Below, one piece after another: positions 1-8,935 of a stretch of DNA of 16,190 nucleotides. The stretch's first letter is position 1. The number at the start of each line of letters is the position of its first letter. The DNA is from DATKMG01 sp035541995 (lineage in GTDB: Bacteria > Acidobacteriota > Terriglobia > Versatilivoradales > Versatilivoraceae). The DNA is taken from assembly GCA_035541995.1 (NCBI GenBank), contig DATKMG010000197.1, positions 1-16,190 of the forward strand, written 5' to 3'. A program made the position numbers and the translations under genes. Below the pieces are notes generated by a model. That model saw only the letters and a program-made list of their open reading frames with translations, ran no database searches and was not told where the DNA came from.

Positions 1-2778
1 GCCCTGGAAGTGGAGACCAAAGAACGGGCGCGGTTCCTGGAAGAATCCTGCCCGGGAGATTCGGAGCTGCGTGCGGAGGTAGAGACACTGCTGACCACGC
101 ACGAAAAGGCCGGTGAGTTCCTGGGCAAGCCGGCCATCGAGGTCGTGGCCCGGCAGGTCTCCGAGGAGCCTCTTTCGCTGCTGGGGCGGCAGCTGGGTCC
201 TTATCAAATCCTGGGAGTGCTGGGTGCCGGCGGAATGGGAGAAGTCTACAAAGCCAAAGACAGCCGGCTGGACCGGACGGTGGCCATCAAAATCATTTCG
301 AAGCACCTGTCTGAGCGAAAAGACCTGCGGCAGCGTTTCGAGCGGGAAGCGCGAGCGCTTGCCGGGCTCAACCATCCTCATATTTGCGCTGTCTATGACA
401 TTGGCAGCCAGGAAGGCGTGGATTTCCTGGTGATGGAGTTCCTGGAAGGAGAACGGCTGAGCGAGCGGTTGAAGAAGGGACTGCTGCCAATAAACGAAGT
501 GTTGCAGGTAGCCGTAGAGATTTGCGGCGCGCTGGAGCAGGCCCACAGGCGGGGGGTGATTCATCGGGACCTGAAGCCGGGCAACATCATGCTGACAGAG
601 GGAGGGTCGAAACTACTCGATTTCGGGTTGGCGAAGCAGACAGGTGGAGCGGGCGCTCTCGGCGCGCTCAGTCTCCCCAACGCGCGACAGAGCGCACGTT
701 CCACCCTGGAAAGTCTGACAGAGGAGGGAATTGTACTGGGAACCGTGGAATACATGGCCCCGGAACAAGTAGAGGGAAAGGAGGCCGACGCCCGAACAGA
801 TATCTTCGCGCTGGGGGCAGTCATCTACGAGATGGCGACGGGGAAGAGGGCGTTTGAAGGGAAGAGCCAGGCCAGCCTGATGGCGGCCATTCTCACCTCA
901 GAGCCGAAGTCAATGACCCGTCTTCAACCACTGACTCCACCGGCTCTGGAGCGTGCCGTCCAGCGCTGCCTGGCCAAAGACCCTGATGATCGCTGGCAGA
1001 GCGTCCACGACCTGGCGGGTGAACTAAAACGCATCGCCGAGGGTCAACCGCGCCAGAGAATGTCAAGACACTGGCGCGCCATCCTTGGGACGGGGGTACT
1101 GGCCGGGGTCGCTGCCGTTGCAGTCGGAGTGTGGTGGCTGGCCCAGGAGCGCCCGCAGCCTCAACCGGTTGTCTTGCCTCTGACCACGTTTCCCGGCGAC
1201 GAGGTATGTCCCAGTTTCTCTCCCGACGGCAACCAGGTCGCCTTCGCCTGGAACGGGCCAAAGCAGGACAATTTCGACATCTACGTAAAGCAAATTGGGA
1301 GTGAACACGTGCTGCGCCTGACCAGTGATCCTGTACGTGAGACTTGGCCGGCCTGGTCACCCGATGGGCGCTCTATCGCCTTCCTGCGGGACCTCTCAGG
1401 CGGCAAGTGGGGGATATTCCTGATCCCGGCTATCGGGGGGCCGGCACATAAGATCGGAGAATCAGGTTCCCCCAGTCGGTTAGATTGGTCATCGGATAGC
1501 AAATGGATCGTATCCGCTGAATTGGCCTCCACGTATGCTCTTTCCGTTGAAACAGGGGAGAGACGCAAGTTGACCTCTGGTCCAACCCTCTGTGGCGACC
1601 TGGAAGCCTCCGTCTCTCCCGATGGCCGGAATCTAATAATCAATCGGTATCTCGAAAGCTGGCACAATGAACTCTACTTGCTGGCGCTCAGACCAGATCT
1701 CAGTCCTGAGGACGTGCCAAAACAGGTCACGTTCCAGGGACGGGGTACCGGAAACCCGATCTGGACGCAGGACGGACGCGAAATTGTCTATATAAGCAGC
1801 AGTGCCTCCTCGGACGAGTTGTGGCGGATGCCGCTATCGGGATCCCGCGTGCCTCGGCGCCTTGATTTTGCTGGAGACCAGGTTTCTGGAGTGGCGATCT
1901 CCCGGCGGGGGAACCGCTTGGCATACGTGCGGGGCCAGTTGGACGTGAACCTCTGGCGGCTTGAACTGCACGGCCCCGGCGGCAAGGCCACCCATCCGAC
2001 ATGCCTGATCTCCTCGACCTCGGATGAATATGTACCTCAGTACTCGCCCGATGGCAGACGGATTGTGTTCATTTCCGGCCGATCGGGACACCATGAGGTC
2101 TGGGTCTGCGAGAGCGATGGCTCGAATCCGGTCCAACTGACGTCCATGAAGGCCCAGGAGACAGGCTCTCCTCACTGGTCTCCGGACGGAAAGCGGATTG
2201 TTTTCGACTCCAACGCCACAGGGAATTTCGAGATCTATAGTATCGACGCGGACGGTGGAGCACGGACCCAGTTGAGCTTCCATCCCTCCGATGATGGCCA
2301 GGCAAGGTTTTCGCACGATGGGCGCTGGATCTATTTCCATTCAGACAGGAGCGGCCGTTTGGAAGTCTGGAAAATGCCGGCGGAAGGTGGTGAAGCCATC
2401 CAGGTGACCAGGAACGGTGGAGTTCAGCCGGCTGAATCATCTGACGGAAAGTACCTGTACTACGGGAGAGAAAACGGCCTATGCAGAAAACCGCTAGCGG
2501 GAGGCGAAGAGGAGCGGATCGTGGAACACTATGGGGATTCCTTTGTGTTGGCTACCAATGGTGTGTATTTCATTCGAAAAGGTAAGCCAGGTAGCGGTGA
2601 TTCCATTGAGTTTTTCAACCTTTCAGTGAAAAAAGAGATAACCATTGCGACGACGCCGAGGCCAATTCCTGATTACGGTGGAGGAGTGTCTTCGATTTCC
2701 CCCGACGGGCGGTACCTCCTTTATGCGCAGGTTGATCAATCCGGCAAGGATCTCATGCTGGTGGAGAACTTCCATTAA
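1..2778 (+). CDS. Membrane Ser/Thr protein kinase with C-terminal beta-propeller (5' partial)
   Basis: Predicted receptor-type Hanks kinase that phosphorylates Ser/Thr on unknown targets, with an extracytoplasmic sensor or binding propeller. Counting from the GTG at base 10, there is a short acidic helical N-terminal region, then the kinase domain at about 65-340. It has a glycine loop GAGGMGEVYKAK (72-83), VAIK lysine K94, catalytic HRDLKPGN (185-192), DFG (204-206) and APE (250-252), so all catalytic residues are present. One hydrophobic span (about 355-377) is followed by a Pro-rich linker and some nine repeats of the type (F/W/Y)SPDGxxIxF, the TolB/WD40-like propeller usual in acidobacterial kinases. 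The reading frame is open to base 1, and the codons before base 10 (Ala-Leu-Glu) continue the N-terminal helix common in this family. The true start therefore probably lies upstream of the window, and GTG 10 is only a nominal start. The C-terminus is intact (TAA). Substrate and signal are unknown. Confidence 0.93.
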   Translation, partial: ALEVETKERARFLEESCPGDSELRAEVETLLTTHEKAGEFLGKPAIEVVARQVSEEPLSLLGRQLGPYQILGVLGAGGMGEVYKAKDSRLDRTVAIKIISKHLSERKDLRQRFEREARALAGLNHPHICAVYDIGSQEGVDFLVMEFLEGERLSERLKKGLLPINEVLQVAVEICGALEQAHRRGVIHRDLKPGNIMLTEGGSKLLDFGLAKQTGGAGALGALSLPNARQSARSTLESLTEEGIVLGTVEYMAPEQVEGKEADARTDIFALGAVIYEMATGKRAFEGKSQASLMAAILTSEPKSMTRLQPLTPPALERAVQRCLAKDPDDRWQSVHDLAGELKRIAEGQPRQRMSRHWRAILGTGVLAGVAAVAVGVWWLAQERPQPQPVVLPLTTFPGDEVCPSFSPDGNQVAFAWNGPKQDNFDIYVKQIGSEHVLRLTSDPVRETWPAWSPDGRSIAFLRDLSGGKWGIFLIPAIGGPAHKIGESGSPSRLDWSSDSKWIVSAELASTYALSVETGERRKLTSGPTLCGDLEASVSPDGRNLIINRYLESWHNELYLLALRPDLSPEDVPKQVTFQGRGTGNPIWTQDGREIVYISSSASSDELWRMPLSGSRVPRRLDFAGDQVSGVAISRRGNRLAYVRGQLDVNLWRLELHGPGGKATHPTCLISSTSDEYVPQYSPDGRRIVFISGRSGHHEVWVCESDGSNPVQLTSMKAQETGSPHWSPDGKRIVFDSNATGNFEIYSIDADGGARTQLSFHPSDDGQARFSHDGRWIYFHSDRSGRLEVWKMPAEGGEAIQVTRNGGVQPAESSDGKYLYYGRENGLCRKPLAGGEEERIVEHYGDSFVLATNGVYFIRKGKPGSGDSIEFFNLSVKKEITIATTPRPIPDYGGGVSSISPDGRYLLYAQVDQSGKDLMLVENFH

Positions 2779-2801
2779 GTGAGGAGTGGTGAGTGACAGG
2801 T

Positions 2802-2819
2802 GGCGAGATTGCCCTCGCC
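2802..2819 (+). terminator. Weak hairpin after the kinase gene
   Basis: GGCGAG and CTCGCC form a perfect 6-bp stem around a 6-nt loop, 23 nt after the kinase stop and between convergent genes. There is no T-run after it, so it may be only a 3'-end stabiliser or a chance palindrome. Confidence 0.25.
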
Positions 2820-2836
2820 TCATAGGAGCAAGGAAA

Positions 2837-2981
2837 ACCACAGAGACAAAGAGAGCACAGTGAAGAGCCCGGGTATTACAGGGAGGTGCCACCCTTGAAG
2901 AAGAATTTTGAAACCGCCTTGGTCTGGAGACTAATCAACTCGCTTTGATCCTTGGCTCTGTGTACTCTGCGCCTCTGTGGT
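2837..2981. repeat. Dispersed CTCTGTG repeat, copy A (inverted pair)
   Basis: Two 24-nt arms, 2837-2860 (starts ACCACAGAG) and 2958-2981 (ends CTCTGTGGT), are inverted copies of each other at 19 of 24 positions and enclose 97 nt. The right arm matches copy B at 6639-6662 at 22 of 24 positions and resembles copy C at 12818-12843. The element fills most of the gap between the convergent kinase and receptor genes. It has no coding capacity I can support. It behaves like a small REP/MITE-type intergenic element, though mobility is inferred only from its repetition. Confidence 0.7.
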
Positions 2982-3075
2982 ATATTCTGGCGTTCTTTTG
3001 GGTTTGCCTTGATGGCATGGCGGTGAGAAGTCTCCAGCAGGGGCTGTTCTCGACGAAATTCGGGGTTGGCCAACA

Positions 3076-6000
3076 TCAATAATAGAGCTTCAGCCCGAAC
3101 TGGATGTTACGAGCTCCCTGGGACCAGCCAATCGTGCCCAGCAAGGGCCCGAGCCAGCTAGCGCTAGCGGGTGAATTGAAGATCGGCGTGTTCGTGAAAT
3201 TGATAAATTCGGCTCGAAACTCAAGGCGTCTCCGTTCGCCGATCGGGAATTCCTTCTGGAGACTAAGGTTAGCGGTGCGGAGACCTGGTCCACGCACCGT
3301 GCCAATGCCGCAGGTCCCAAAAGTCCCAGTTGCTGGCGAGCCATAAGGAGAAGGGTCAAACCACTGAAGACCGCCATCCGGTGCATTCTGGCTGGAACCG
3401 AAGACCTGAGCAGGGCCATTGCAATTGGCCCGGGGACCCCGTGAGAAGGTTCCAGAAGCATCGCTGGCGGAAATGGTAAGCGGGAATCCGCCCCGCAATT
3501 GCAGAATGCCACTGAGCTGCCAGTTGCCCGCCACTCCGTTAAGCACAGGGTTCCAGCGGTTGCCAAACTTCTTGCCGCGCCCGACGGGAAGTTCATAAAC
3601 GGCATAGCTGGTGAGCACGTGGGTGACGTCGTAGTAGCAGGTCCCCCATTCCGCTCGCCTGTCGTAGCGGTTCTGCCAGTAGGCACTTTGCGAGGCGGAC
3701 TGACCCCCCGCGCCATAGTATCCGATCGAGTCGCTCATGCACTTGGAGTAGGTATAGGCAACATTGAATTGCAGGCCTTGACTGAATCGCTTTTGCAGAT
3801 TGGCCTGCAGGGCGTTGTAGCGCATGTTCCCGTTCGATTCGGTTCCGGAAATCTGCGCGATGTTCTGCAAAGCCGGATTGCCTGAAAGGTAAGGGCTAGG
3901 CGCGGTAATCGGCGTGCCGCCGGAATCCACGCCCAGCAATTGCCTCTGGAAGTAAGGCATCGGCACCATGAGGTGAGTTCCATGCTGCCCCACGTAGCCC
4001 ACCGTCAGCACCAAATTGTTCCAGAACTGGCGCTCGATCGTAAAGTTCCATTGCTGTGCGATTGCCGGCCGGATGTTCGGGTCCCAGAGGCGAATCACCG
4101 CGTTGTCATAGGGGTCTGTCGGGGAAGCCAGCACTGTGAGCCCCTGGTCCAGAGTGGAACCCGGAAAGGTCAGGTTGTCATAGATGCTGTTGAGGACAGT
4201 GGCAAACGGAGGATTCAAGGGAAGGCGCAGGTTGGTCCCCGTTCCTTCCAGGTAAGAAGAAATCGAGTAGGCTCCGCGCAAGACCGTTTTCTTTCCAAGC
4301 GCATTTGGTGTGTAGGCAAATCCGAAGCGGGGCTGGAAATTGCCCAACCCCCAATTGTAAGAATTGTAGAGGGCGCGATTGTTGCTATAGAAAGTGCTCT
4401 GACCTGGCAATTCGACCTCACCGCTGAAGGGGGCGAAGTTCACCTGCCGGTCCCGGACCTCCACCCAGGGCGTATAAGTTTGATACCGAAGCCCGAGGTT
4501 CAGGGTAAGGGAGTCGGTGGCTCGCCAGTCATCCTGAAGGTAGGCGCCAAAGACATTAGAACGCTGCCCCCAGGTGCCCCCATTGCTTCCCCGTCCCAAT
4601 TGCTCGGGAAGTCCCAGAAAGAAGTCGGCTTCAGGTGTCCCGGAGCCTCCGCCAGGCGTGGCATGTGTGTCAGGGCCTGCTGTCCACCTCCCGTCGAATA
4701 CCATGGCTCCTGTCACGCCTTTGTCGCCAGCGAGAAAGGTGTTAACTCGTTGTCGCCAAAACTGGAACCCATCATGCAGAATATGCCGGCGCCGGGTAAT
4801 GATCATGCCATCTTCCCACTGAATCACCGTATCAGCAAAAAGTAACGACCTGGGGGTACTCGGGCTTCCAATGTTCCATACAGAACCACCCGCGAACCAG
4901 AGGCCCATGAGTCCTGGACCGCGATCATTCCCGTTCTGGATCCCGATTTGTTCGGCAAAGTTGCCCACACCGTCTTTGTGGTCTCCATTGAATATCCAAA
5001 CGTAATTGACTCCCACCCTGACCTCGTTCAGAAAGCACGGGCTTACCGTCTGCGTCCAATTGACCAGGCCGTTCCAGGTGTGGGCTGTGTTTAGGTTGTC
5101 GAAGAACAGAGGGAACGAGTTGCTCATGGGTGTATCCTGGCGGCTCCAGGAGAAACGCCCAAAAATGCGGTCTTTTCCGGTCAGGTTCGCGTCCAGCTTG
5201 ACATCGAACTGGTCTCCGTCGATCGAGCTGCGTGTAGTGTTGAGATAGTTATTCATAAGCTGGTCGTTAATCGGCAACGGGTAAAGAGGTGAAGCAAACA
5301 GATTCTTGGCCACCAGATTGATCCTGTCGATGGGAATCTGGTTATTCACAAAAGGCGCTCGAACCATTTTCCCCAGCTCGGCAGGATCCGGAATGTAGTG
5401 ATTGGGATCAGGGTCGTACAACTGGATGCCTTGCTCGGCCAACAATTGCGAGAAATCCCCACGCCGTTCGGCTTCGGTAAAAACCGTCATCGGGCTGGTC
5501 GAGGCCGGGAACGCAAAACGCTGTCCCTGGTAGTCGCCGAAGAAAAACAGCTTGTTTTTCTGGATGGGACCCCCAATCGTGCCGCCAAACATGTTCCAAC
5601 GCATCTTGGATCTCTGGCCCCCGGACCAGTTGGAGGCCCAGTCGTTAGCATTCAGCACGTCATTGCGGAAGAATTCAAAGAGATTGCCCCGCAAGCGATT
5701 GGTCCCCGATTTGATCGTGGCACTGATAATCCCTCCCTGGAAGTTCCCGAATTCAGCGGGGGCGTTGTTGGTGATCATGTTGAATTCTTCAATGGCATCG
5801 ACGCTGGGAGTGTATCCAACCAGGTTGTCTGATACCTGGTTGTTGTCGAGGCCGTCCAGCAGGAAGTTGTTGGCCTGCTCCCTGTTTCCATTCACATAGG
5901 GTCTGCCCGAACCAAACGACCCGGTTGTAGCTCCGTTGGTGAAAGCGGAAGGGTCGGGATGAACCGTGCCGGGCGCCAGCAGAGTTAACTCGATATAGTT

Positions 6001-6462
6001 CCGCGTGGCAAGTGGCAGGGCCTCATTGGTCTTCGATTCAATGACCGTCCCCAACTGCATGGTATCCGTGTTCAGCAGTGGAGGCGCCCCGACCACTTCA
6101 ATACTTTGATTGATAGTTCCCAGCTGCATCTGAAAATCGAGCCTGGCTGTCTGGTTGAGCAGCAGCTCGATACGGGGATGGACTGCGGTTTGAAATCCCT
6201 CCTTTTCCACCCGGACTTCATAGCTGCCAACAGGGACGCGCGGCAGGTTGTAGAATCCATCGGGATTGGTTACCGTGGTCCAAGCGGTGCCCCGCGCAGT
6301 ATCCTTGGCCTCTACTTTGGCCCCAACGATGGCTGCATTGGAGGGGTCCGTGACCCTTCCCATGATGGCTGCCGTCACTTGTTGCCCCCGGGCGAGTTTT
6401 GGAACCACGAGGCAACAAGCGATTAGGAACAAAGTGAGCAGTCTGTAGGTTAAGTACGACAT
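3076..6462 (-). CDS. Oar-like TonB-dependent outer-membrane receptor
   Basis: Large outer-membrane transporter or adhesin-like receptor, 1128 aa from the ATG at 6462. Residues 1-26 form a signal peptide (hydrophobic LLTLFLIACCLVV, cleavage after ARG). Residues about 30-112 are a carboxypeptidase-regulatory/CNA-B-like beta-sandwich (GRVTDPSNAAIVGAKV, then DGFYNLPRVPVGSYEVRV). A TonB plug-like domain follows (about 120-235, with LDGLDNNQ), then a long beta-barrel ending in the aromatic C-terminus GLKLYY expected for Bam-dependent insertion. Length and domain order match the greatly expanded receptor family of Acidobacteria. An in-frame GTG at 6471 would add three residues; I prefer the ATG because GGAAGAA lies directly before it, although the spacing is short. 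The GH109-type gene lies 219 nt upstream on the same strand, suggesting possible co-transcription and a glycan-related substrate. No TonB box is obvious and the true ligand cannot be read from sequence. Confidence 0.93.
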   Translation of the reverse strand: MSYLTYRLLTLFLIACCLVVPKLARGQQVTAAIMGRVTDPSNAAIVGAKVEAKDTARGTAWTTVTNPDGFYNLPRVPVGSYEVRVEKEGFQTAVHPRIELLLNQTARLDFQMQLGTINQSIEVVGAPPLLNTDTMQLGTVIESKTNEALPLATRNYIELTLLAPGTVHPDPSAFTNGATTGSFGSGRPYVNGNREQANNFLLDGLDNNQVSDNLVGYTPSVDAIEEFNMITNNAPAEFGNFQGGIISATIKSGTNRLRGNLFEFFRNDVLNANDWASNWSGGQRSKMRWNMFGGTIGGPIQKNKLFFFGDYQGQRFAFPASTSPMTVFTEAERRGDFSQLLAEQGIQLYDPDPNHYIPDPAELGKMVRAPFVNNQIPIDRINLVAKNLFASPLYPLPINDQLMNNYLNTTRSSIDGDQFDVKLDANLTGKDRIFGRFSWSRQDTPMSNSFPLFFDNLNTAHTWNGLVNWTQTVSPCFLNEVRVGVNYVWIFNGDHKDGVGNFAEQIGIQNGNDRGPGLMGLWFAGGSVWNIGSPSTPRSLLFADTVIQWEDGMIITRRRHILHDGFQFWRQRVNTFLAGDKGVTGAMVFDGRWTAGPDTHATPGGGSGTPEADFFLGLPEQLGRGSNGGTWGQRSNVFGAYLQDDWRATDSLTLNLGLRYQTYTPWVEVRDRQVNFAPFSGEVELPGQSTFYSNNRALYNSYNWGLGNFQPRFGFAYTPNALGKKTVLRGAYSISSYLEGTGTNLRLPLNPPFATVLNSIYDNLTFPGSTLDQGLTVLASPTDPYDNAVIRLWDPNIRPAIAQQWNFTIERQFWNNLVLTVGYVGQHGTHLMVPMPYFQRQLLGVDSGGTPITAPSPYLSGNPALQNIAQISGTESNGNMRYNALQANLQKRFSQGLQFNVAYTYSKCMSDSIGYYGAGGQSASQSAYWQNRYDRRAEWGTCYYDVTHVLTSYAVYELPVGRGKKFGNRWNPVLNGVAGNWQLSGILQLRGGFPLTISASDASGTFSRGPRANCNGPAQVFGSSQNAPDGGLQWFDPSPYGSPATGTFGTCGIGTVRGPGLRTANLSLQKEFPIGERRRLEFRAEFINFTNTPIFNSPASASWLGPLLGTIGWSQGARNIQFGLKLYY

Positions 6463-6638
6463 TTCTTCCACTATCGATGAGGAATCCAGTTCACGAAGTC
6501 TCCTTGCTGAAACCTGGCGTCAACTTCGGAATTCGTGACCGAAGCTTGGGTACGCGAATCTGTGAGCCGTAGAACCAGCGAATCCATCTCGGCCGTGCAG
6601 AGGCTGAGCGGGATTCCCTCCCTCTTCGAAAGTTTCCT

Positions 6639-6662
6639 CTGTGAACTCCGCGCCTCTGTGGT
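6639..6662 (+). repeat. Dispersed CTCTGTG repeat, copy B (single arm)
   Basis: The sequence matches the right arm of copy A at 22 of 24 positions, with the same CGCCTCTGTGGT end. It lies 20 nt beyond the GH109 stop codon, in the gap before the receptor gene. No convincing partner arm is visible nearby; GCAGAGGCTGAG around 6598 is only a weak echo. It may be a decayed half-element. Confidence 0.6.
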
Positions 6663-6681
6663 GGGTAATGACTGGGCTCCT

Positions 6682-8064
6682 TCAGGAGCGCGGTTCCTTC
6701 CAACGTCCTCGCGTGAAGTCAGGAAATGGAACCGGGGCACTGCCTTTGGCAACTGACATTTCACTTAAGGGTGCCGGGGCGCTCCAGGCCGCTGCATCAT
6801 AGACGTCCATGTCAGGCACCAAGCCTTCCCGCATACATTGAACCAGCCTGTAGCACATGATGAAATCCATGCCTCCATGCCCGCCCAACTTTCGGGCCAG
6901 TTCTCCTTCCTTCTTCCACAGGGGATGTTCATATTGAGATTTGTACTTATCGATCCCCGTGTAAGCCTCACCTTCAGTCTGCCCGTCCAGAAAGATTCTG
7001 GGAGGGTAATCGCGGAAGATCCCCTTCGTCCCTGCAATCAGGTTAATCCGGTCGTAGGGTTGAGGGCTGCTGACGTTATGCTCCAGTGTGATGACCAGCC
7101 CCTTGGTTGTTTGGATCAGGCTTGTATTCAAGTCTCCACATTTGTAGACCTCGTTCATGCGCGGGTCGTCAGCTGCAAGATGCTGGCTCCTGTAGGCAAA
7201 CAATGACCTGGCCGGAGTGCTCATCGACACCATGAACTCAAAGCGATCACCCCGGTTGATATTCATATAGTTGGCAACGGGACCCAAGCCATGAGTCGGA
7301 TAGAGATTGCCATTACGGTCCAGGTGCTCAAACCGTCTCCACAGTCCTTCACTTTTCTTGGAAAACAACAGGCTTCGCAAGTCGTGGTTGTAAGCCGCTG
7401 CTCCGTGGGTCAACTCGCCAAAGAGGCCAGCTCGAACCATGTTCAGTACCATCATCTCGTTATAGCCGTAACAGCAGTTCTCCAACATGATGCAATGGCG
7501 ACGATACCTTTCGGAAGCTTCCACGAGTTCCCAGCATTCTTTGAGTGTACTGGCAGCAGGCACCTCGCAGGCCACCTGCTTTCCATGGCTCAGGGCAGAT
7601 AGCGCCATAGGTACATGCCATTTCCAGGGCGTGGCTATGACGACCAGGTCGATATCATCTCGCTCGCATAGATTCTCGAAATCATGCTCTCCGGCCGTGT
7701 AGGTAACCGGAGATTTCTGGCCTGCCTTTTCCACCTTGCCCTGCGCCCTGGCGGCAAACTCGCTGACAATGTCACAAACGGCTGTGACCTGAACATTGTC
7801 AAGAGCCAAGAAGTTCTCGAGCAGGCTAGTCCCTCTATTCCCCACGCCGATAAAACCCGCACGGACTATGTCCATCCCAGGGAAATTCATCCCTACCACA
7901 CTGTCATAACTGGCCTTGGGTATCTTGAGATACTGCTCATCTCCCTTTGTGCCTGCTGAGGCTTTCTGAGTCCTCAGGCTTGCCAATTCGAGACCGGCTC
8001 CCGACAGGGCAACCGACTTCAACAGATCCCTGCGTGAGAGTTTTGAGTCTTTCTGCTGATCCAT
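6682..8064 (-). CDS. Tat-exported GH109-type (Gfo/Idh/MocA) alpha-N-acetylgalactosaminidase-like protein
   Basis: Predicted NAD-dependent glycosidase of family GH109 acting outside the cytoplasm, 460 aa. The N-terminus has a twin-arginine signal (SRRDLLK at 10-16, Ala-Ser-Ala near 35-37), although the hydrophobic stretch carries a Glu and is weak. The Rossmann motif GFIGVGNRG lies at 70-78 and the acidic beta-2 end VCDI at 96-99. ATPWKWH (144-150), CEVPAA (166-171), the ENCCYG block (195-200) and YPTHGLGP (255-262) are hallmarks of GH109 rather than of generic dehydrogenases. GGHGGMDF and VYDAAAWSA near the C-terminus also fit. Known GH109 enzymes cleave terminal alpha-GalNAc using a tightly bound NAD+ by a redox-elimination route; that substrate is inferred here. 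The start is well fixed: GAGAGGT sits 8 nt before the ATG at 8064. The receptor gene follows on the same strand after 219 nt. Confidence 0.9.
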   Translation of the reverse strand: MDQQKDSKLSRRDLLKSVALSGAGLELASLRTQKASAGTKGDEQYLKIPKASYDSVVGMNFPGMDIVRAGFIGVGNRGTSLLENFLALDNVQVTAVCDIVSEFAARAQGKVEKAGQKSPVTYTAGEHDFENLCERDDIDLVVIATPWKWHVPMALSALSHGKQVACEVPAASTLKECWELVEASERYRRHCIMLENCCYGYNEMMVLNMVRAGLFGELTHGAAAYNHDLRSLLFSKKSEGLWRRFEHLDRNGNLYPTHGLGPVANYMNINRGDRFEFMVSMSTPARSLFAYRSQHLAADDPRMNEVYKCGDLNTSLIQTTKGLVITLEHNVSSPQPYDRINLIAGTKGIFRDYPPRIFLDGQTEGEAYTGIDKYKSQYEHPLWKKEGELARKLGGHGGMDFIMCYRLVQCMREGLVPDMDVYDAAAWSAPAPLSEMSVAKGSAPVPFPDFTRGRWKEPRS

Positions 8065-8512
8065 GAATTTTGACCTCTCAAATGGTGGTGAAAAGCCGAG
8101 CCGGTCCGTTTAATGTCACGGCAGCCTTAATCCGAGGCTCCCCTTAAACCGCAAAAGGACAGAGCGCCCCGTTGCCAACGCCGTGCTGGATTCGTTTTGT
8201 AGCGACTCCTCGCCAGTAAGAGACCACCCAAGAACCGGAAGTGATTGCCTGAAAAACTAGCATACCGGGCCACTGAAAACAAGCCTCTTCAACTGGGGAT
8301 GCAATCCAGAGTCTGATAGACTTAACTCAAGTAATATTGGTTCCGGCACTGCAGGAGGCGTGGGGTCTTCACTTGCAGTTCGAACTGTACCTTCTCTGCT
8401 GGAAAGCGCTTGACCCACGCTTTTCCTTTATGGTAGGTTTCGGGTTTGTATTGGGGTCGCGACAAACGAATCTGCCGGCTTAGTTCTGCTTGCCCCCCCC
8501 TCTTAGTCTATT
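8065..8512. other. 448-nt divergent intergenic region
   Basis: This region separates the leftward GH109 gene from the rightward atp operon and must hold both promoters. No coding region is supportable. A possible atp promoter is listed separately. On the minus strand I see only the GH109 SD and no promoter I would defend. A run of eight C (8493-8500) lies 12 nt before the first atp start codon. Confidence 0.7.
8410..8439 (+). promoter_or_regulatory. Candidate sigma-70 promoter for the atp operon
   Basis: TTGACC (8410-8415) and TAGGTT (8434-8439) are separated by 18 nt, about 75 nt before the first atp start codon. The -35 matches TTGACA at five of six positions, while the -10 is a moderate match. 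The position is sensible but the call rests on pattern alone. Confidence 0.3.
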
Positions 8513-8935
8513 ATGAATGTCATCAGCCTGGACCTCTCTGTAGTCATCATCATGTTGCTGGTCTTTTCACTCTACTTGATTCTCAAGAGAAGCTTTTTCG
8601 ACCCAATAGGCCGGATTCTGGTAGAAAGAGACGCGCGGATTAACGGTACGGTCGAAGAGGCGAAGAAATTGATCTCTAAAGTGGAGGAGCAATCGCTGGC
8701 CTACCAGGAATCTATTAAGAAGGCCCGCTTGGAGGGGTATCGGATTCAAGATGTTTTTCGGGCTGAGTCTTTGAAAGAACGCTCTCAGGTGGTTCAGGAG
8801 GGTCGGTCCAAAGCAGAATCTTTGGTCAGTTCATCGAAACAGGAAACTGACTCCCAAGTGTCCCGTGCCAAGCAGGGCTTGGAAGCAGAAGTCAGTGGCA
8901 TTGCCGATGGAATTGTTAAGACCATTTTGCGCTAA
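8513..8935 (+). CDS. atpF': ATP synthase F0 subunit b' (peripheral stalk)
   Basis: First gene of the atp operon, 140 aa. It has the classic subunit b layout: one N-terminal membrane helix (about residues 7-25, VVIIMLLVFSLYLILKR), then the conserved basic/aromatic turn RSFFDPIGRIL, then a long charged, Ala/Gln/Glu-rich coiled coil to the end. With the next gene it should form a heterodimeric b/b' stator stalk linking subunit a to delta/alpha. An in-frame TAG at 8504 fixes ATG 8513 as the only good start, but no purine SD precedes it; the upstream sequence is pyrimidine-rich with a C8 run. The gene overlaps the start of the next one by 29 nt in another frame. It is called b' because it comes first and lacks the signal-like extension of the second copy; the assignment of b versus b' is conventional. 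Confidence 0.87.
   Translation: MNVISLDLSVVIIMLLVFSLYLILKRSFFDPIGRILVERDARINGTVEEAKKLISKVEEQSLAYQESIKKARLEGYRIQDVFRAESLKERSQVVQEGRSKAESLVSSSKQETDSQVSRAKQGLEAEVSGIADGIVKTILR

Noticed and set aside
3030..3062. Similarity between about 3031-3057 and 6495-6523 (both with GAAGTCTCC, then TTCGG) as another repeat
   Set aside because: Only one 9-mer and a short tail match; the middle does not align without gaps and the order relative to the CTCTGTG arms differs.
2876..3079. A 67-codon minus-strand open frame whose ATG overlaps the receptor stop codon (TGATG)
   Set aside because: It runs straight through the right arm of repeat copy A and reads as low-information basic sequence; overlap with the stop is probably chance.
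3940..4845. A 301-codon plus-strand open frame opposite the receptor gene
   Set aside because: It lies wholly antisense to a clearly coding gene and shows no family motifs; GC-rich coding DNA often leaves such frames open.
6675..6690. GCTCC/GGAGC hairpin over the GH109 stop codon as a terminator
   Set aside because: Only a 5-bp stem with a 4-nt loop and no T-run on either strand.
8332..8337. TAATAT as a -10 box for the atp operon
   Set aside because: The hexamer 17 nt upstream (GAGTCT) does not resemble a -35, and the TTGACC/TAGGTT pair nearer the gene is better.
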